Origin: Rubricoccus marinus | GTDB lineage: Bacteria; Bacteroidota; Rhodothermia; Rhodothermales; Rubricoccaceae | Assembly: GCF_002257665.1 (NCBI RefSeq) | Contig: NZ_MQWB01000001.1 | Coordinates: 1,021,651 to 1,074,488 of the forward strand | Direction of reading: 5' to 3' | Length of the DNA stretch: 52,838 nt | In this document: positions 32,317 to 39,193 of the stretch, one piece after another | How the letters are laid out: each line of letters opens with the position of its first letter | Numbering within the stretch: position 1 is the stretch's first letter | Position numbers and translations under genes: made by a program | The notes under the pieces: generated by a model | The model's input: only the letters and a program-made list of their open reading frames with translations | Told to the model about the DNA's origin: nothing | Databases searched by the model: none

Positions 32317-33069
32317 ATGACCGACGCGTTCCCCACGCCCGCCTCTGGCGCGGCTTCGACCTCCGCAGCCTCTGGCGACCTCGTGCTCAACCTTCGCGGC
32401 GTGACCAAGCGCTACGCCGAAGGCGCCGGCTTCCGCGACGTGCTCGCGGGTGCCGATCTGCAACTGGAGCGTGGTGCGTTGGGCGCCCTTGTCGGCAAGT
32501 CCGGCGCGGGCAAGAGCACGCTGCTCAATCTCATTTCGGGGATCGACCAGCCGGACGGCGGCGAGGTCGTCGTGGACGGCACGCACCTGGAGAAGCTGAG
32601 CGAGCGCGACCGGACGCTGTTCCGGCGCCAGCACCTCGGGTTCATCTTCCAGTTCTACAACCTCGTGCCCACGCTGACGGTCGAGGAAAACGTCCGCTTC
32701 CTCTTGGACCTTAACGGCGTCGCCGCGCCCCAGGCTCGCGACCGCGCGCACGCGCTCTTGGAGGAGGTGGGGCTCGCCGACCGCGCGGCGGCGTTTCCAG
32801 ACCGGCTCTCCGGTGGCGAGCAGCAACGCGTCGCCATCGCGCGGGCGCTCGCGCATGAGCCGTCGCTCGTCCTCGCCGATGAGCCAACGGGCGACTTGGA
32901 CGGCGATACGGGCCTCGTCATCCTCGACCTCTTGGAGCGCATGACGCGCGCCAGAGGCCGCACACTCCTCATGGTCACGCACGACGAGAGCACGCTGAAC
33001 CGTGCCGACGTGGTGTTCCGTCTCGCCTCTGGCGAGGTCACGGCGGAGCGCCGCACGCCCGGTCGCTAA
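32317..33069 (+). CDS. ABC transporter ATP-binding protein (LolD/MacB-like)
   Basis: 250-residue ABC ATPase. Walker A is GKSGAGKST near residue 68, the Q-loop sits in FIFQFYNLVPTLTVEENV, the signature is LSGGEQQRVAIARAL, Walker B is LVLADEPTGDLD and the H-loop is MVTHDE. The FQFYNL and GDLDGDTG features place it with the LolD/MacB/FtsE-like subgroup. No permease is adjacent, so it probably pairs with a membrane subunit elsewhere. The first 20 residues (PTPASGAASTSAASG) contain two dispersed words and precede the conserved core, so the ATG at 32317 should be regarded as likely but not proven. Confidence 0.9.
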   Translation: MTDAFPTPASGAASTSAASGDLVLNLRGVTKRYAEGAGFRDVLAGADLQLERGALGALVGKSGAGKSTLLNLISGIDQPDGGEVVVDGTHLEKLSERDRTLFRRQHLGFIFQFYNLVPTLTVEENVRFLLDLNGVAAPQARDRAHALLEEVGLADRAAAFPDRLSGGEQQRVAIARALAHEPSLVLADEPTGDLDGDTGLVILDLLERMTRARGRTLLMVTHDESTLNRADVVFRLASGEVTAERRTPGR

Positions 33070-33077
33070 ACGCACAT

Positions 33078-33109
33078 CGGCCTCTGGCGCAACGCTTCGC
33101 CAGAGGCCG
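33078..33109. terminator. Repeat-derived hairpin between convergent ABC and CreD-like genes
   Basis: CGGCCTCTGGCG and CGCCAGAGGCCG make a perfect 12-bp stem with an 8-nt loop, formed from two dispersed words. It lies 9 bases after the ABC stop and 26 bases before the stop of the minus-strand gene, as expected for a bidirectional terminator, although no T tract follows. Confidence 0.65.
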
Positions 33110-33134
33110 CGATGGGAGAGCGCCCGAGGCGCCG

Positions 33135-34460
33135 CTAGCTCGCGCTAACCGCCGGCTGGCTGCGTCGGACCGGCGGCTCGTCGGGACGCGCCAGGAGCGT
33201 TTCCCAGTCGATGCGGCCGGTGGCCTGCATGACGATGAACAGTGTCGCGATGGAGAGCAGCGTGACGGCCAGGCCGGTAAAGCCCTCTAGGAAGAAGGTG
33301 CACGCGAAGCCGACGAGGTACACCAGTTGTGCCCCGCCGACTTCGACGAGCGCGAACCGCAGCCCGCTCACCAGCCGCATGTAGCTCACCACGAGGCCCA
33401 TGCTCACAACTGACGAGATCACGAGCGCCACACCCACGCTCAGGTGGTCCACCGAGTACGCCAGAAGCAGGTGGAAGGCGAAAAAGGCCGCCCCCAGGAA
33501 GAAGTAGTGCATCGGGTGGAGCCGCACGCCGCGCAGGAGCGTGAGCACGAAGACGGCGAAGAAGAACAGGAACAGGCTCACCGGCGCGAAAAACGTCACG
33601 CGGCTTACCCACGGGCCGGGGTTGAGCTTCTGCGGCATCGCCATCCCGATCGCGGCGTCGGTGACGAGCGTGCCCTTGTCCCAGGCCAGCGACCAGCCCT
33701 TGCCGGTTTTGCGCTTCTCCGTCGGGGACAGCGTGCCAGGAGGGAAGTCCACGTCGGCGAAGTCCGTCGTCATCGTCAGCGCGAAGTCGCGGATCGTCGC
33801 CACGCCGCCGGCCGGGCCTCTGGCGCCAGAGGCGAATTCCTGAGCAGAGGCGGTCGGGGAGAGTTCGTAGCGCCACGTACCCGTCCCTTGCGACGTGTAG
33901 CCGACGTGGATCTCCGCGCTCTCGCCGGGCTCTAGCTCCAGCCTGTGCGCGAGGGCGCCGCCGTCGACGCTGGCCTCGGCGGAGTCGCCGTTGACGAGCA
34001 ACTCCACGTCGCCGAAGACGGCCGCTTGCGACGGGAGGCGGAAGCGGAAGTCGTACGTCGCCGGCTTCTCGGTCTCGTTCTCAATGCCGTAGCGGCCCTC
34101 GAACGCGATGTCGTACGTGGGGTACCAGAGGAGCCCCTTGCGCCGGTGCTCCAGTTCCACCTGGGTCCGGATGCGGCTGCTCGTCGCGCTCGTCGCGTTC
34201 CACACCTCGCGCATTTCGGCTTTGGTTTCGGTCTCCCCGGGTGCGCCTTCCTTGGGCCGTGTCACGTTTTCCAAAACGGTCTCGACGCGAGAGACAGCAG
34301 GTGAGAACTGGACCTGCTCGCCGCCCCACAGGCGGCCGACGGCCAGCTGCATGTCGCGGTCTTGCGAGTGCGTGCGCTCGACGACCGTCGCGCCGAGCAT
34401 TGTCCAGGCGACGCAGCAGCAGATAAAGATGAACGAGATGGCAAAGATGCGTTTGGTCAT
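33135..34460 (-). CDS. CreD-like inner membrane protein
   Basis: 441-residue protein with one N-terminal transmembrane helix (IFAISFIFICCCVAWTMLG), a periplasmic domain of about 270 residues, and at least five C-terminal helices. The motif GVRLHPMHYFFLGAAFFAFH, followed by LLLAYSVDHL, matches the CreD family, whose E. coli member affects envelope integrity under CreBC control. No cre two-component genes are near. The ATG at 34460 was chosen for the complete signal-anchor. A perfect dispersed palindrome at 33816 lies in the periplasmic domain and is read as ASGARG, which is a good sign that this loop tolerates insertion. Confidence 0.75.
   Translation of the reverse strand: MTKRIFAISFIFICCCVAWTMLGATVVERTHSQDRDMQLAVGRLWGGEQVQFSPAVSRVETVLENVTRPKEGAPGETETKAEMREVWNATSATSSRIRTQVELEHRRKGLLWYPTYDIAFEGRYGIENETEKPATYDFRFRLPSQAAVFGDVELLVNGDSAEASVDGGALAHRLELEPGESAEIHVGYTSQGTGTWRYELSPTASAQEFASGARGPAGGVATIRDFALTMTTDFADVDFPPGTLSPTEKRKTGKGWSLAWDKGTLVTDAAIGMAMPQKLNPGPWVSRVTFFAPVSLFLFFFAVFVLTLLRGVRLHPMHYFFLGAAFFAFHLLLAYSVDHLSVGVALVISSVVSMGLVVSYMRLVSGLRFALVEVGGAQLVYLVGFACTFFLEGFTGLAVTLLSIATLFIVMQATGRIDWETLLARPDEPPVRRSQPAVSAS
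33816..33833. repeat. Dispersed 18-bp palindrome inside the CreD-like gene
   Basis: Perfect GCCTCTGGCGCCAGAGGC within coding sequence, read on the minus strand as ASGARG in the periplasmic domain. Confidence 0.95.
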
Positions 34461-34529
34461 GGGAGCGGGGAATCCGGTGGGGTGACGGGGCCTCTGGCGG
34501 GGACGCTGGAGGTGAGAGCGGGGGAGTGG

Positions 34530-34547
34530 GCCTCTGGCGCCGGAGGC
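34530..34547. repeat. Dispersed palindrome, one-base variant
   Basis: GCCTCTGGCGCCGGAGGC just beyond the stop codon of the minus-strand ferritin-like gene. Confidence 0.85.
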
Positions 34548-34549
34548 GA

Positions 34550-35323
34550 TCAGGCCGCGATGGGGAGCGCGGAGGGGATGGGGGCGTGCGCGTCGGCCTC
34601 GACACGCAAGACGCGGCGGGAGAGCGCGCGGGACGTGTCTGTTGCGACGTCGGCGTAGGAGAGCCCGGCGCGGCGGAACACGCGGCGGTGCGCGCCCGCC
34701 CAGACGGCGAGCGTGGTGCCCGCCATCAGCGCGCGATGGGCAGCGCGGACGATGCCTCGCGCCAGAGGCCAGCGGGCAGCCTGGAAGAGCGCGAGACGCT
34801 CGGCGTGGAATCGGACGTGGGCGGACTCGTCGCGCAGGATCTGGGTGCAGAGCGCCCGCGTCACCGGGCACTCGGTGGCGTCGCGCAAGGCGGCGTAGTA
34901 GGAGAGGGCTACGATTTCGGCGGTCACGAGCACGCGGAGGCACACCTCCAGACCGTCCCCAGACCCGAGCTTGCGGACGATGCGGAAGGCGCCGTCTAGA
35001 GGTGTGGTCGTTTTGAGGCGTTCGCCTGCGCCCGTGAGCAGGCGCGCCAACTCGGCCGCGTGCCGGACCTCTTCACCGACGAAGAGGCGCATCGCTTTCG
35101 GGTAGTCCACGTCGCCCGTTCGGGCGGCGTATCGGTCCGCGCACAGGCGGAGGTAGCGGCCTTCGGACTGCTCACCCAACTGGAATTCCTGGATAGAGGC
35201 GACGATGGCGCGCCGGTCCTCTGGCGTCCATCGGATGGGCTCGTCCCACGGAATGGGGCGGTCGGCGGTGGTGTTGCGCGCGAAGATGTCGCGCCAGTCG
35301 GCGGAGGTACGGAGGCGGGGCAT
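34550..35323 (-). CDS. Ferritin-like diiron-type protein
   Basis: 257-residue, mostly helical protein with the four-helix pattern of ferritin-like diiron proteins. Candidate ligands: a Glu in FQLGEQSEGRYL, E and H in VGEEVRHAAEL, a Glu in LVTAEIVALSYY, and E and H in DESAHVRFHAERL (the ExxH motifs). Related enzymes include oxidases, hydroxylases and desaturase-like proteins, and no substrate can be assigned. Its ATG at 35323 lies three bases beyond the uppS stop on the same strand, so the two are almost certainly one operon, which hints at a role connected with isoprenoid or envelope lipid. Confidence 0.75.
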   Translation of the reverse strand: MPRLRTSADWRDIFARNTTADRPIPWDEPIRWTPEDRRAIVASIQEFQLGEQSEGRYLRLCADRYAARTGDVDYPKAMRLFVGEEVRHAAELARLLTGAGERLKTTTPLDGAFRIVRKLGSGDGLEVCLRVLVTAEIVALSYYAALRDATECPVTRALCTQILRDESAHVRFHAERLALFQAARWPLARGIVRAAHRALMAGTTLAVWAGAHRRVFRRAGLSYADVATDTSRALSRRVLRVEADAHAPIPSALPIAA

Positions 35324-35326
35324 GGA

Positions 35327-36151
35327 TCAGGCGGCGAGGTGAGCGAGGGCGCCAGAGGCTGGCGTGTTGGGCACTGGGGCGTTGGAAGCCGAGGCGCCAG
35401 AGGCCTGGGCGGCGCTTGAGGGAGCGAGGCCGCCAAAGCGCCTCTGGCGGGAGCGGAAGTCCGCCACGGCGTCGGCGAGCGTCTCGCCGGTCACGTCGGG
35501 CCAGGGGAGGGCGAGGAAGAGGAGCTCGGCGTAGGCCAGCTCCCAGAGGAGGAAGTCGCTCAGGCGGCGCTCGCCGCTTGTGCGCACGAAGAGATCGACG
35601 GGGCAGGCGTCCACGCCGTCCGGGTGGAGTGCACGTCCGAGCGCGGCCTCCATGTCTTCGCGCGTGACGGCGCACGCCTCTGGCGAGGCCGCGCGTGCGC
35701 CAGAGGCGAGGTCGGTTGCGGCGCGGCACAGGGCGTCTCGCGAGGAGTAGTCCAGCGCGAGGCGGAGGTGCAGGCGCGTGCCGTGGCGCGTTTCCCACTC
35801 GGCGCGGGCGAGGGCGGAGCGGATCGTGCCGGGCAGCCGGTCGCGGCGGCCGATGGCGGTCAGGCGCACGCCAGAGGCTTTGAGCTCGGGCACCTCGCGG
35901 CGGAGGCCGAGGCCGAACAGGCCCATCAAAGCCGTCACCTCGGCGCGTGGGCGCTTCCAGTTGTCTGACGAGAAGGCGTAGAGCGTGAGCGTGGTCACGC
36001 CAGAGGCCGGCGCGGCACGCACGACACGGCGCACGGCCTCGACGCCGGCGCGGTGCCCTTCTGTCCGGGGGAGGCCGCGTTGCTCGGCCCATCGGCCGTT
36101 GCCGTCCATGACGAGCGCGACGTGGAGTCCTTTGCGAAGAGTGGTTTGCAT
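35327..36151 (-). CDS. uppS: Isoprenyl transferase (undecaprenyl diphosphate synthase family)
   Basis: 274-residue cis-prenyltransferase making the lipid carrier for peptidoglycan and other envelope glycans. The signature HVALVMDGNGRWA holds the catalytic Asp, followed by RTEGHRAGVEAV, TLTLYAFSSDNWKRP, and the C-terminal VDLFVRTSGERRLSDFLLWE with LPWPDVT. A C-terminal tail of about 30 residues (SAAQASGASAS and PASGALAHLAA) is largely encoded by dispersed words and is not part of the family fold. The ATG at 36151 gives a normal N-terminus, but it lies inside an operator-like dyad (36143-36159), so transcription or initiation may be directly repressed or the transcript leaderless. Confidence 0.94.
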   Translation of the reverse strand: MQTTLRKGLHVALVMDGNGRWAEQRGLPRTEGHRAGVEAVRRVVRAAPASGVTTLTLYAFSSDNWKRPRAEVTALMGLFGLGLRREVPELKASGVRLTAIGRRDRLPGTIRSALARAEWETRHGTRLHLRLALDYSSRDALCRAATDLASGARAASPEACAVTREDMEAALGRALHPDGVDACPVDLFVRTSGERRLSDFLLWELAYAELLFLALPWPDVTGETLADAVADFRSRQRRFGGLAPSSAAQASGASASNAPVPNTPASGALAHLAA

Positions 36152-36159
36152 TTCAAAGT
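36143..36159. promoter_or_regulatory. Operator-like dyad A (overlaps uppS start)
   Basis: Plus strand reads GGTTTGCATTTCAAAGT; minus strand reads ACTTTGAAATGCAAACC. It matches an ideal ACTTTG-N5-CAAAGT dyad except at the last two bases. The uppS ATG lies in its centre. The same 17-mer with its middle five bases reverse-complemented occurs as dyad B. Confidence 0.5.
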
Positions 36160-36188
36160 TTGGAGGCGTGAGAGGAATCTGAGATCGG

Positions 36189-36217
36189 CCTCTGGCGAGA
36201 ACGCATCGCGCCAGAGG
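36189..36217. repeat. Spaced inverted pair of the dispersed word upstream of uppS
   Basis: CCTCTGGCG and CGCCAGAGG with an 11-base loop, in the gap between the polytopic membrane protein stop (minus) and uppS start (minus). It could be the terminator of the upstream gene. Confidence 0.7.
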
Positions 36218-36226
36218 TCCGAGGGG

Positions 36227-37552
36227 TTAGAAGAGGAAGGGGAAGAGGAGCACAACCGACGCGCTCCAGATCGTGTAGACCGTGAGGTACCGCGCCGTCC
36301 ATGCCTCGACGGGCGCGGAGCCGTTGCCCGCGAGCCGGCGCCAGAGGGGGAGCACCATGCCCGCGAAGTGAACCGCGATCAGCGCGTTGAAGCCGACGAC
36401 GGCGAGCCGGTTGGGCGTGAACCCGCCCTCGGCGAGCCGCCCGGCAACAAACGCGAAGGCGGTGAGGTCGGCCGCTAGGGCGAGCGTTACGAGTCCCGCC
36501 CCGACCCAGTCCGTCCAATGCTTCTCTACGTCCGGGCGCTCGGCCTCGATGAGAAGCACGAGCCCCAGAACGGCGATCAGCGCGATGTTGAGGGTCAGCA
36601 GCGTGTCACGGTCGTTCAGCTCGCCGCTGAGGAGCAGAAACGGGAAGTAGACCGTCAGCACGGCAAGCGCCATCGGGCCGAAGACGCGGGCGACGAGCGG
36701 CGCCAACCGCGCGCTCTCGGGACGTTGGCCCGCCAGAAGCAAGCCGATGGGCAGCACGCCGAGAAGCCCGGCCGGGACGACCCATTCTCCCAACACGTGC
36801 CACGCTTCGATGTCGATCGCCTCGAATAGCGCCGCCGTTAATCCGGTGAGCAGCGCGCCGACGATCAGGAGCGGAATCGCCAGCGCAGCGCCCTCACCGA
36901 CAAGTTGTAGGTAGCCCATCCGCCCCTCGACCGACCGCCATTGGCGCCCGAGGGCGAGCGCGGACCCCACCGCTATAAGCAGAGTCGGCAGGTGGAGAAC
37001 CGAAAGCCACGCCACGCCTTCCGCTTCCGTGCTCAGGTCCGCCAGAGGCCTGAACGCCTGGATAGCGAGCAGAGCGGCCACGACGCTCCCGGCCGTGAGC
37101 ATGCTCTGCGTGGATGGTCGGTAGCGCCGCGCCAGGAGCACGAGGACCGGGAACAGCACGTAGAACGGTGCGAACCGCTGGTGGAAATGGTCGGCTCGCA
37201 TTCGGTTGCTGCGTGGGCCTTCCCAGCTCGTCCATCCGAGAAGCTCCGGGAGCTTGAACCACAAAACCGCCAGCACGATGAGTCCGACGGCCCACCCCAG
37301 GAGCCCACGTGCGCGCTCGGCGCTCAGCACTTCCGCCCAGCGCCACGTGGATTCGGCCCCTGGCGCCAGAGGTTGCGCGGTGAGTAAGCCCTCGGCATCC
37401 AACCGGGCGTGCCAGAAGGCGAGGCCGGGCTCGGCAGAGTGGGAGTCCCAAGCAGCCGAGAAAGCGCGCGCAAACGCGTGTGGATCGTCCCGGTACAGGC
37501 GCTCCAACGTCGGCGGGGCGTCCAAGTAGTTGAGGAGGTGGGAGGGGTCCAT
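36227..37552 (-). CDS. Polytopic membrane protein of unknown function
   Basis: 441 residues from the ATG at 37552 (MDPSHLLNYLDAPPTLERLY); a TTG seven codons upstream also keeps the frame but lies in the dyad B region. After a soluble N-terminal stretch of about 80 residues there are roughly 10-12 hydrophobic helices (for example GLLGWAVGLIVLAVLWFKL and LLGVLPIGLLLAGQ). I do not recognise a family and see no transporter signature. Neighbouring genes on the same strand are the winged-helix regulator upstream and uppS downstream, and its upstream region carries an operator-like dyad, so it is a likely target of that regulator. Confidence 0.75.
   Translation of the reverse strand: MDPSHLLNYLDAPPTLERLYRDDPHAFARAFSAAWDSHSAEPGLAFWHARLDAEGLLTAQPLAPGAESTWRWAEVLSAERARGLLGWAVGLIVLAVLWFKLPELLGWTSWEGPRSNRMRADHFHQRFAPFYVLFPVLVLLARRYRPSTQSMLTAGSVVAALLAIQAFRPLADLSTEAEGVAWLSVLHLPTLLIAVGSALALGRQWRSVEGRMGYLQLVGEGAALAIPLLIVGALLTGLTAALFEAIDIEAWHVLGEWVVPAGLLGVLPIGLLLAGQRPESARLAPLVARVFGPMALAVLTVYFPFLLLSGELNDRDTLLTLNIALIAVLGLVLLIEAERPDVEKHWTDWVGAGLVTLALAADLTAFAFVAGRLAEGGFTPNRLAVVGFNALIAVHFAGMVLPLWRRLAGNGSAPVEAWTARYLTVYTIWSASVVLLFPFLF
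37356..37373. repeat. Degenerate dispersed palindrome inside the polytopic membrane protein gene
   Basis: GCCCCTGGCGCCAGAGGT, two changes from consensus, read as QPLAPGAE in the soluble N-terminal part of the protein. Confidence 0.75.
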
Positions 37553-37559
37553 GTGAAGT

Positions 37560-37576
37560 GGTTTGAAATGCAAAGT
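37560..37576. promoter_or_regulatory. Operator-like dyad B upstream of the polytopic membrane protein gene
   Basis: GGTTTGAAATGCAAAGT, a 17-bp dyad matching ACTTTG-N5-CAAAGT except for the first two bases, 8 to 24 bases upstream of the minus-strand ATG. A further half site CAAAGT lies at 37591-37596, exactly 20 bases (about two helical turns) from the CAAAGT of this dyad. Confidence 0.55.
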
Positions 37577-37612
37577 TGGGGCGCGACGTGCAAAGTGTGG
37601 TGTCTCGTTTGA

Positions 37613-37630
37613 GCCTCTGGCGCCAGAGGC
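37613..37630. repeat. Dispersed 18-bp palindrome GCCTCTGGCGCCAGAGGC
   Basis: Perfect copy between the regulator gene and the polytopic membrane protein gene. Confidence 0.95.
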
Positions 37631-37644
37631 CCATTGGTCGCTCG

Positions 37645-37989
37645 CTATGGCCTCGCGGCCTGGATGACGGCTTCCATCTGGTCCAGATAGCTCGCGAGCG
37701 CGGCCCGGCCCGCGTCAGTCAGGTCGAACTCGGTGTGGGGCATCCGGTCTACGAAGGACTTCGTGACGCGGAGGTATCCGGCCTCTTCCAGCTTTCGCGC
37801 GTGGACGGAGAGGTTGCCGTCGGTCAACTCCAACACGGCCTTGAGGTCGGTAAAGCTCGTCGCGCCACCCGCCGCGAGGGCGCTCACGATCCCCAATCTC
37901 ACCCGCTGGTGAATCACCGGGTCGAGGTCGGGCACGCCGCTAGCGACGCCAGAGGCTGCGGTGGATCGTGTGGTACGTCGGATGGCCAT
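37645..37989 (-). CDS. Winged-helix transcriptional regulator (PF13601-type)
   Basis: 114-residue DNA-binding protein. After a short Ser/Ala tail, the core is VIHQRVRLGIVSALAAGG, SFTDLKAVLELTDGNLSVHA (the helix-turn-helix), then RKLEEAGYLRVTKSFVDRMP and TEFDLTDAGRAALASYLDQM. This is the compact winged-helix family often encoded next to membrane proteins in Bacteroidota and Actinobacteria. The ATG at 37989 was chosen because MAIRR begins the protein without low-complexity residues. It lies between two membrane-protein genes on the same strand, and dyads of the form ACTTTG-N5-CAAAGT stand before both of them and before uppS. I infer these are its binding sites. Confidence 0.85.
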   Translation of the reverse strand: MAIRRTTRSTAASGVASGVPDLDPVIHQRVRLGIVSALAAGGATSFTDLKAVLELTDGNLSVHARKLEEAGYLRVTKSFVDRMPHTEFDLTDAGRAALASYLDQMEAVIQAARP

Positions 37990-38015
37990 GTCAGGATGAA
38001 ACGGAAGGGGGAGGG

Positions 38016-38033
38016 GCCTCTGGCGCCAGAGGC
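38016..38033. repeat. Dispersed 18-bp palindrome GCCTCTGGCGCCAGAGGC
   Basis: Perfect copy in the 43-bp gap between two minus-strand genes, overlapping by one base the stop codon of the upstream membrane protein gene. Confidence 0.95.
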
Positions 38034-38701
38034 TAGCCGCCGTGCTTGCGCACGATGAGCGCGCCGAAAACGACGTGGATGCCGCCGAAGCCGAGCGCGA
38101 GAAACGCGTCGCCCCAGCCCGACGGCGCAAGAAGCGCGATCGCGCCGATCAGCATGAACGCCGTCCCCATCATGGGCACGAGGCGAACCGAGAACGTCCC
38201 CGCTGCCGCGACGCCGGCGCCGTAGCACAGCAACCAGATGCCCGGGAGGAGGTGCAGGCTCAGCGAACTGACGACGGGGATCGACCGCGGATCGTACTTC
38301 GAGGTCGGGTCGAGTTCGAACCCGTACACGGCGAGGGTCAGCGCCACGCCGACGAGGACGGCGGGCAGGAGCCCCAGGAAAAACTTGCGTCCCTGCCCAC
38401 TCAGCACGGGTGCAGACGAACGGCGCGCTTTGAGGAGCGTCGCCCACAGACCAATCAGAAACCCGATTAGCGCCTCGGCGGCCCACACGGCCAGCCATGC
38501 GCTGACGGTCGGCTGCTGGTGGGCGATCCACGCAGCCGCGACTGCCGTTCCACCCATCGCGACACCGCCCCAGCCGGGGACGGCGGTAAACGTCCCGGTC
38601 CGGGCCATCGTCTCGCGGATAAACCGGAGGTGCGCATGCGCCGCGGCCTCGGGACGGGCGGCGGGTTGAGAGCGGCGGAGCGGGGGACGGTCCTGAGGCA
38701 T
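38033..38701 (-). CDS. Small polytopic membrane protein of unknown function
   Basis: 222 residues from the ATG at 38701 (MPQDRPPLRRSQPAARPEAA). After a charged N-terminus there are about six hydrophobic helices, for example GGVAMGGTAVAAAWIAHQ, LLPAVLVGVALTLAVYGF and GDAFLALGFGGIHVVFGALI. The pairing of such a protein directly before a small winged-helix regulator gene (43 bases apart, same strand) is common in related bacteria, but the function is unknown. It has a textbook sigma-70-type promoter overlapped by an operator-like dyad, so the pair is probably autoregulated. Confidence 0.78.
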   Translation of the reverse strand: MPQDRPPLRRSQPAARPEAAAHAHLRFIRETMARTGTFTAVPGWGGVAMGGTAVAAAWIAHQQPTVSAWLAVWAAEALIGFLIGLWATLLKARRSSAPVLSGQGRKFFLGLLPAVLVGVALTLAVYGFELDPTSKYDPRSIPVVSSLSLHLLPGIWLLCYGAGVAAAGTFSVRLVPMMGTAFMLIGAIALLAPSGWGDAFLALGFGGIHVVFGALIVRKHGG

Positions 38702-38721
38702 GGTGTTCACGATCTGTATTC

Positions 38722-38750
38722 ATTGTAGTGAAAGCACTTTGCGTTGTCAA
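38722..38750 (-). promoter_or_regulatory. Sigma-70-type promoter (TTGACA, 17 bp, TACAAT)
   Basis: On the minus strand, TTGACA (38750-38745) and TACAAT (38727-38722) are separated by exactly 17 bp, upstream of the membrane protein ATG at 38701. The predicted transcription start is near 38715, giving a short leader of about 14 bases. This is close to the E. coli consensus, unlike the usual Bacteroidota TTTG/TAnnTTTG promoters. Confidence 0.75.
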
Positions 38751-38752
38751 GT
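38736..38752. promoter_or_regulatory. Operator-like dyad C overlapping the -35 element
   Basis: ACTTTGCGTTGTCAAGT, an imperfect 17-bp dyad like A and B, covers the -35 hexamer and part of the spacer of the promoter at 38722-38750. A repressor bound here would block RNA polymerase. Confidence 0.5.
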
Positions 38753-38854
38753 CAAAGGGCGGATCGCTTGCGCAACGCTCTCTTCTTTGTTTCGGGCCTC
38801 TGGCGTCCCAGGCCTACCACCGCACCGCTGGCGCCGCGCCAGAGGCCTAAACCC

Positions 38855-38886
38855 AAAGCGGCCCGTCCGGAAGGGGACGGGCCGCT
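38855..38886 (-). terminator. Terminator of the tRNA-His/tRNA-Glu unit
   Basis: AGCGGCCCGTCC and GGACGGGCCGCT form a perfect 12-bp stem with a 6-nt loop, starting five bases past the tRNA-Glu 3' end and followed on the minus strand by TTTGGGTTT. Confidence 0.8.
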
Positions 38887-38890
38887 GAGG

Positions 38891-38962
38891 TACCGCGTAG
38901 GGGAATCGAACCCCTATTACCAGGATGAAAACCTGGCGTCCTAACCGTTAGACGAACGCGGC
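38891..38962 (-). tRNA. tRNA-Glu (anticodon UUC)
   Basis: 72-nt tRNA. The anticodon stem CCAGG/CCTGG closes the loop TTTTCAT, giving anticodon TTC. The T arm is AGGGGTTCGATTCCCCT. The acceptor has a G1-U72 wobble pair. CCA is not encoded. It lies 28 bases from tRNA-His on the same strand with a small inverted repeat (38968-38987) between them, consistent with one precursor. Confidence 0.95.
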
Positions 38963-38990
38963 AGGGCGTCAGGGCCGGGGCCCTGACTGG

Positions 38991-39065
38991 GGTGGATGAC
39001 GGGAATCGAACCCGCGACCTCCAGTACCACAAACTGGCGCTCTAACCAATTGAGCTACACCCACC
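38991..39065 (-). tRNA. tRNA-His (anticodon GUG)
   Basis: 75-nt tRNA including the extra G at position -1 that pairs with C73, a hallmark of tRNA-His. The anticodon stem CCAGT/ACTGG closes the loop TTGTGGT, giving anticodon GTG. The T arm contains GGGTTCGATTCCC. Confidence 0.95.
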
Positions 39066-39193
39066 ATGGCATCCCGCTTGGGGCGGAACGTGCCGAAAAG
39101 GTACAGACACTCTCGGGGGCCTCGCACGAAGAAACTCTGAACGATGATCTAGCAGTCGCGGCGCCAGAGGACGGAGTGTTTGAGCCAGCCGGT

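Noticed and set aside
37571-37596. Bacteroides-type promoter (TTTG / TAnnTTTG) formed by the two TTTG motifs upstream of the polytopic membrane protein
   Set aside because: The spacing between the TTTG motifs (20 bases) is too short for the -33/-7 arrangement; the sequence is better explained as operator half-sites.
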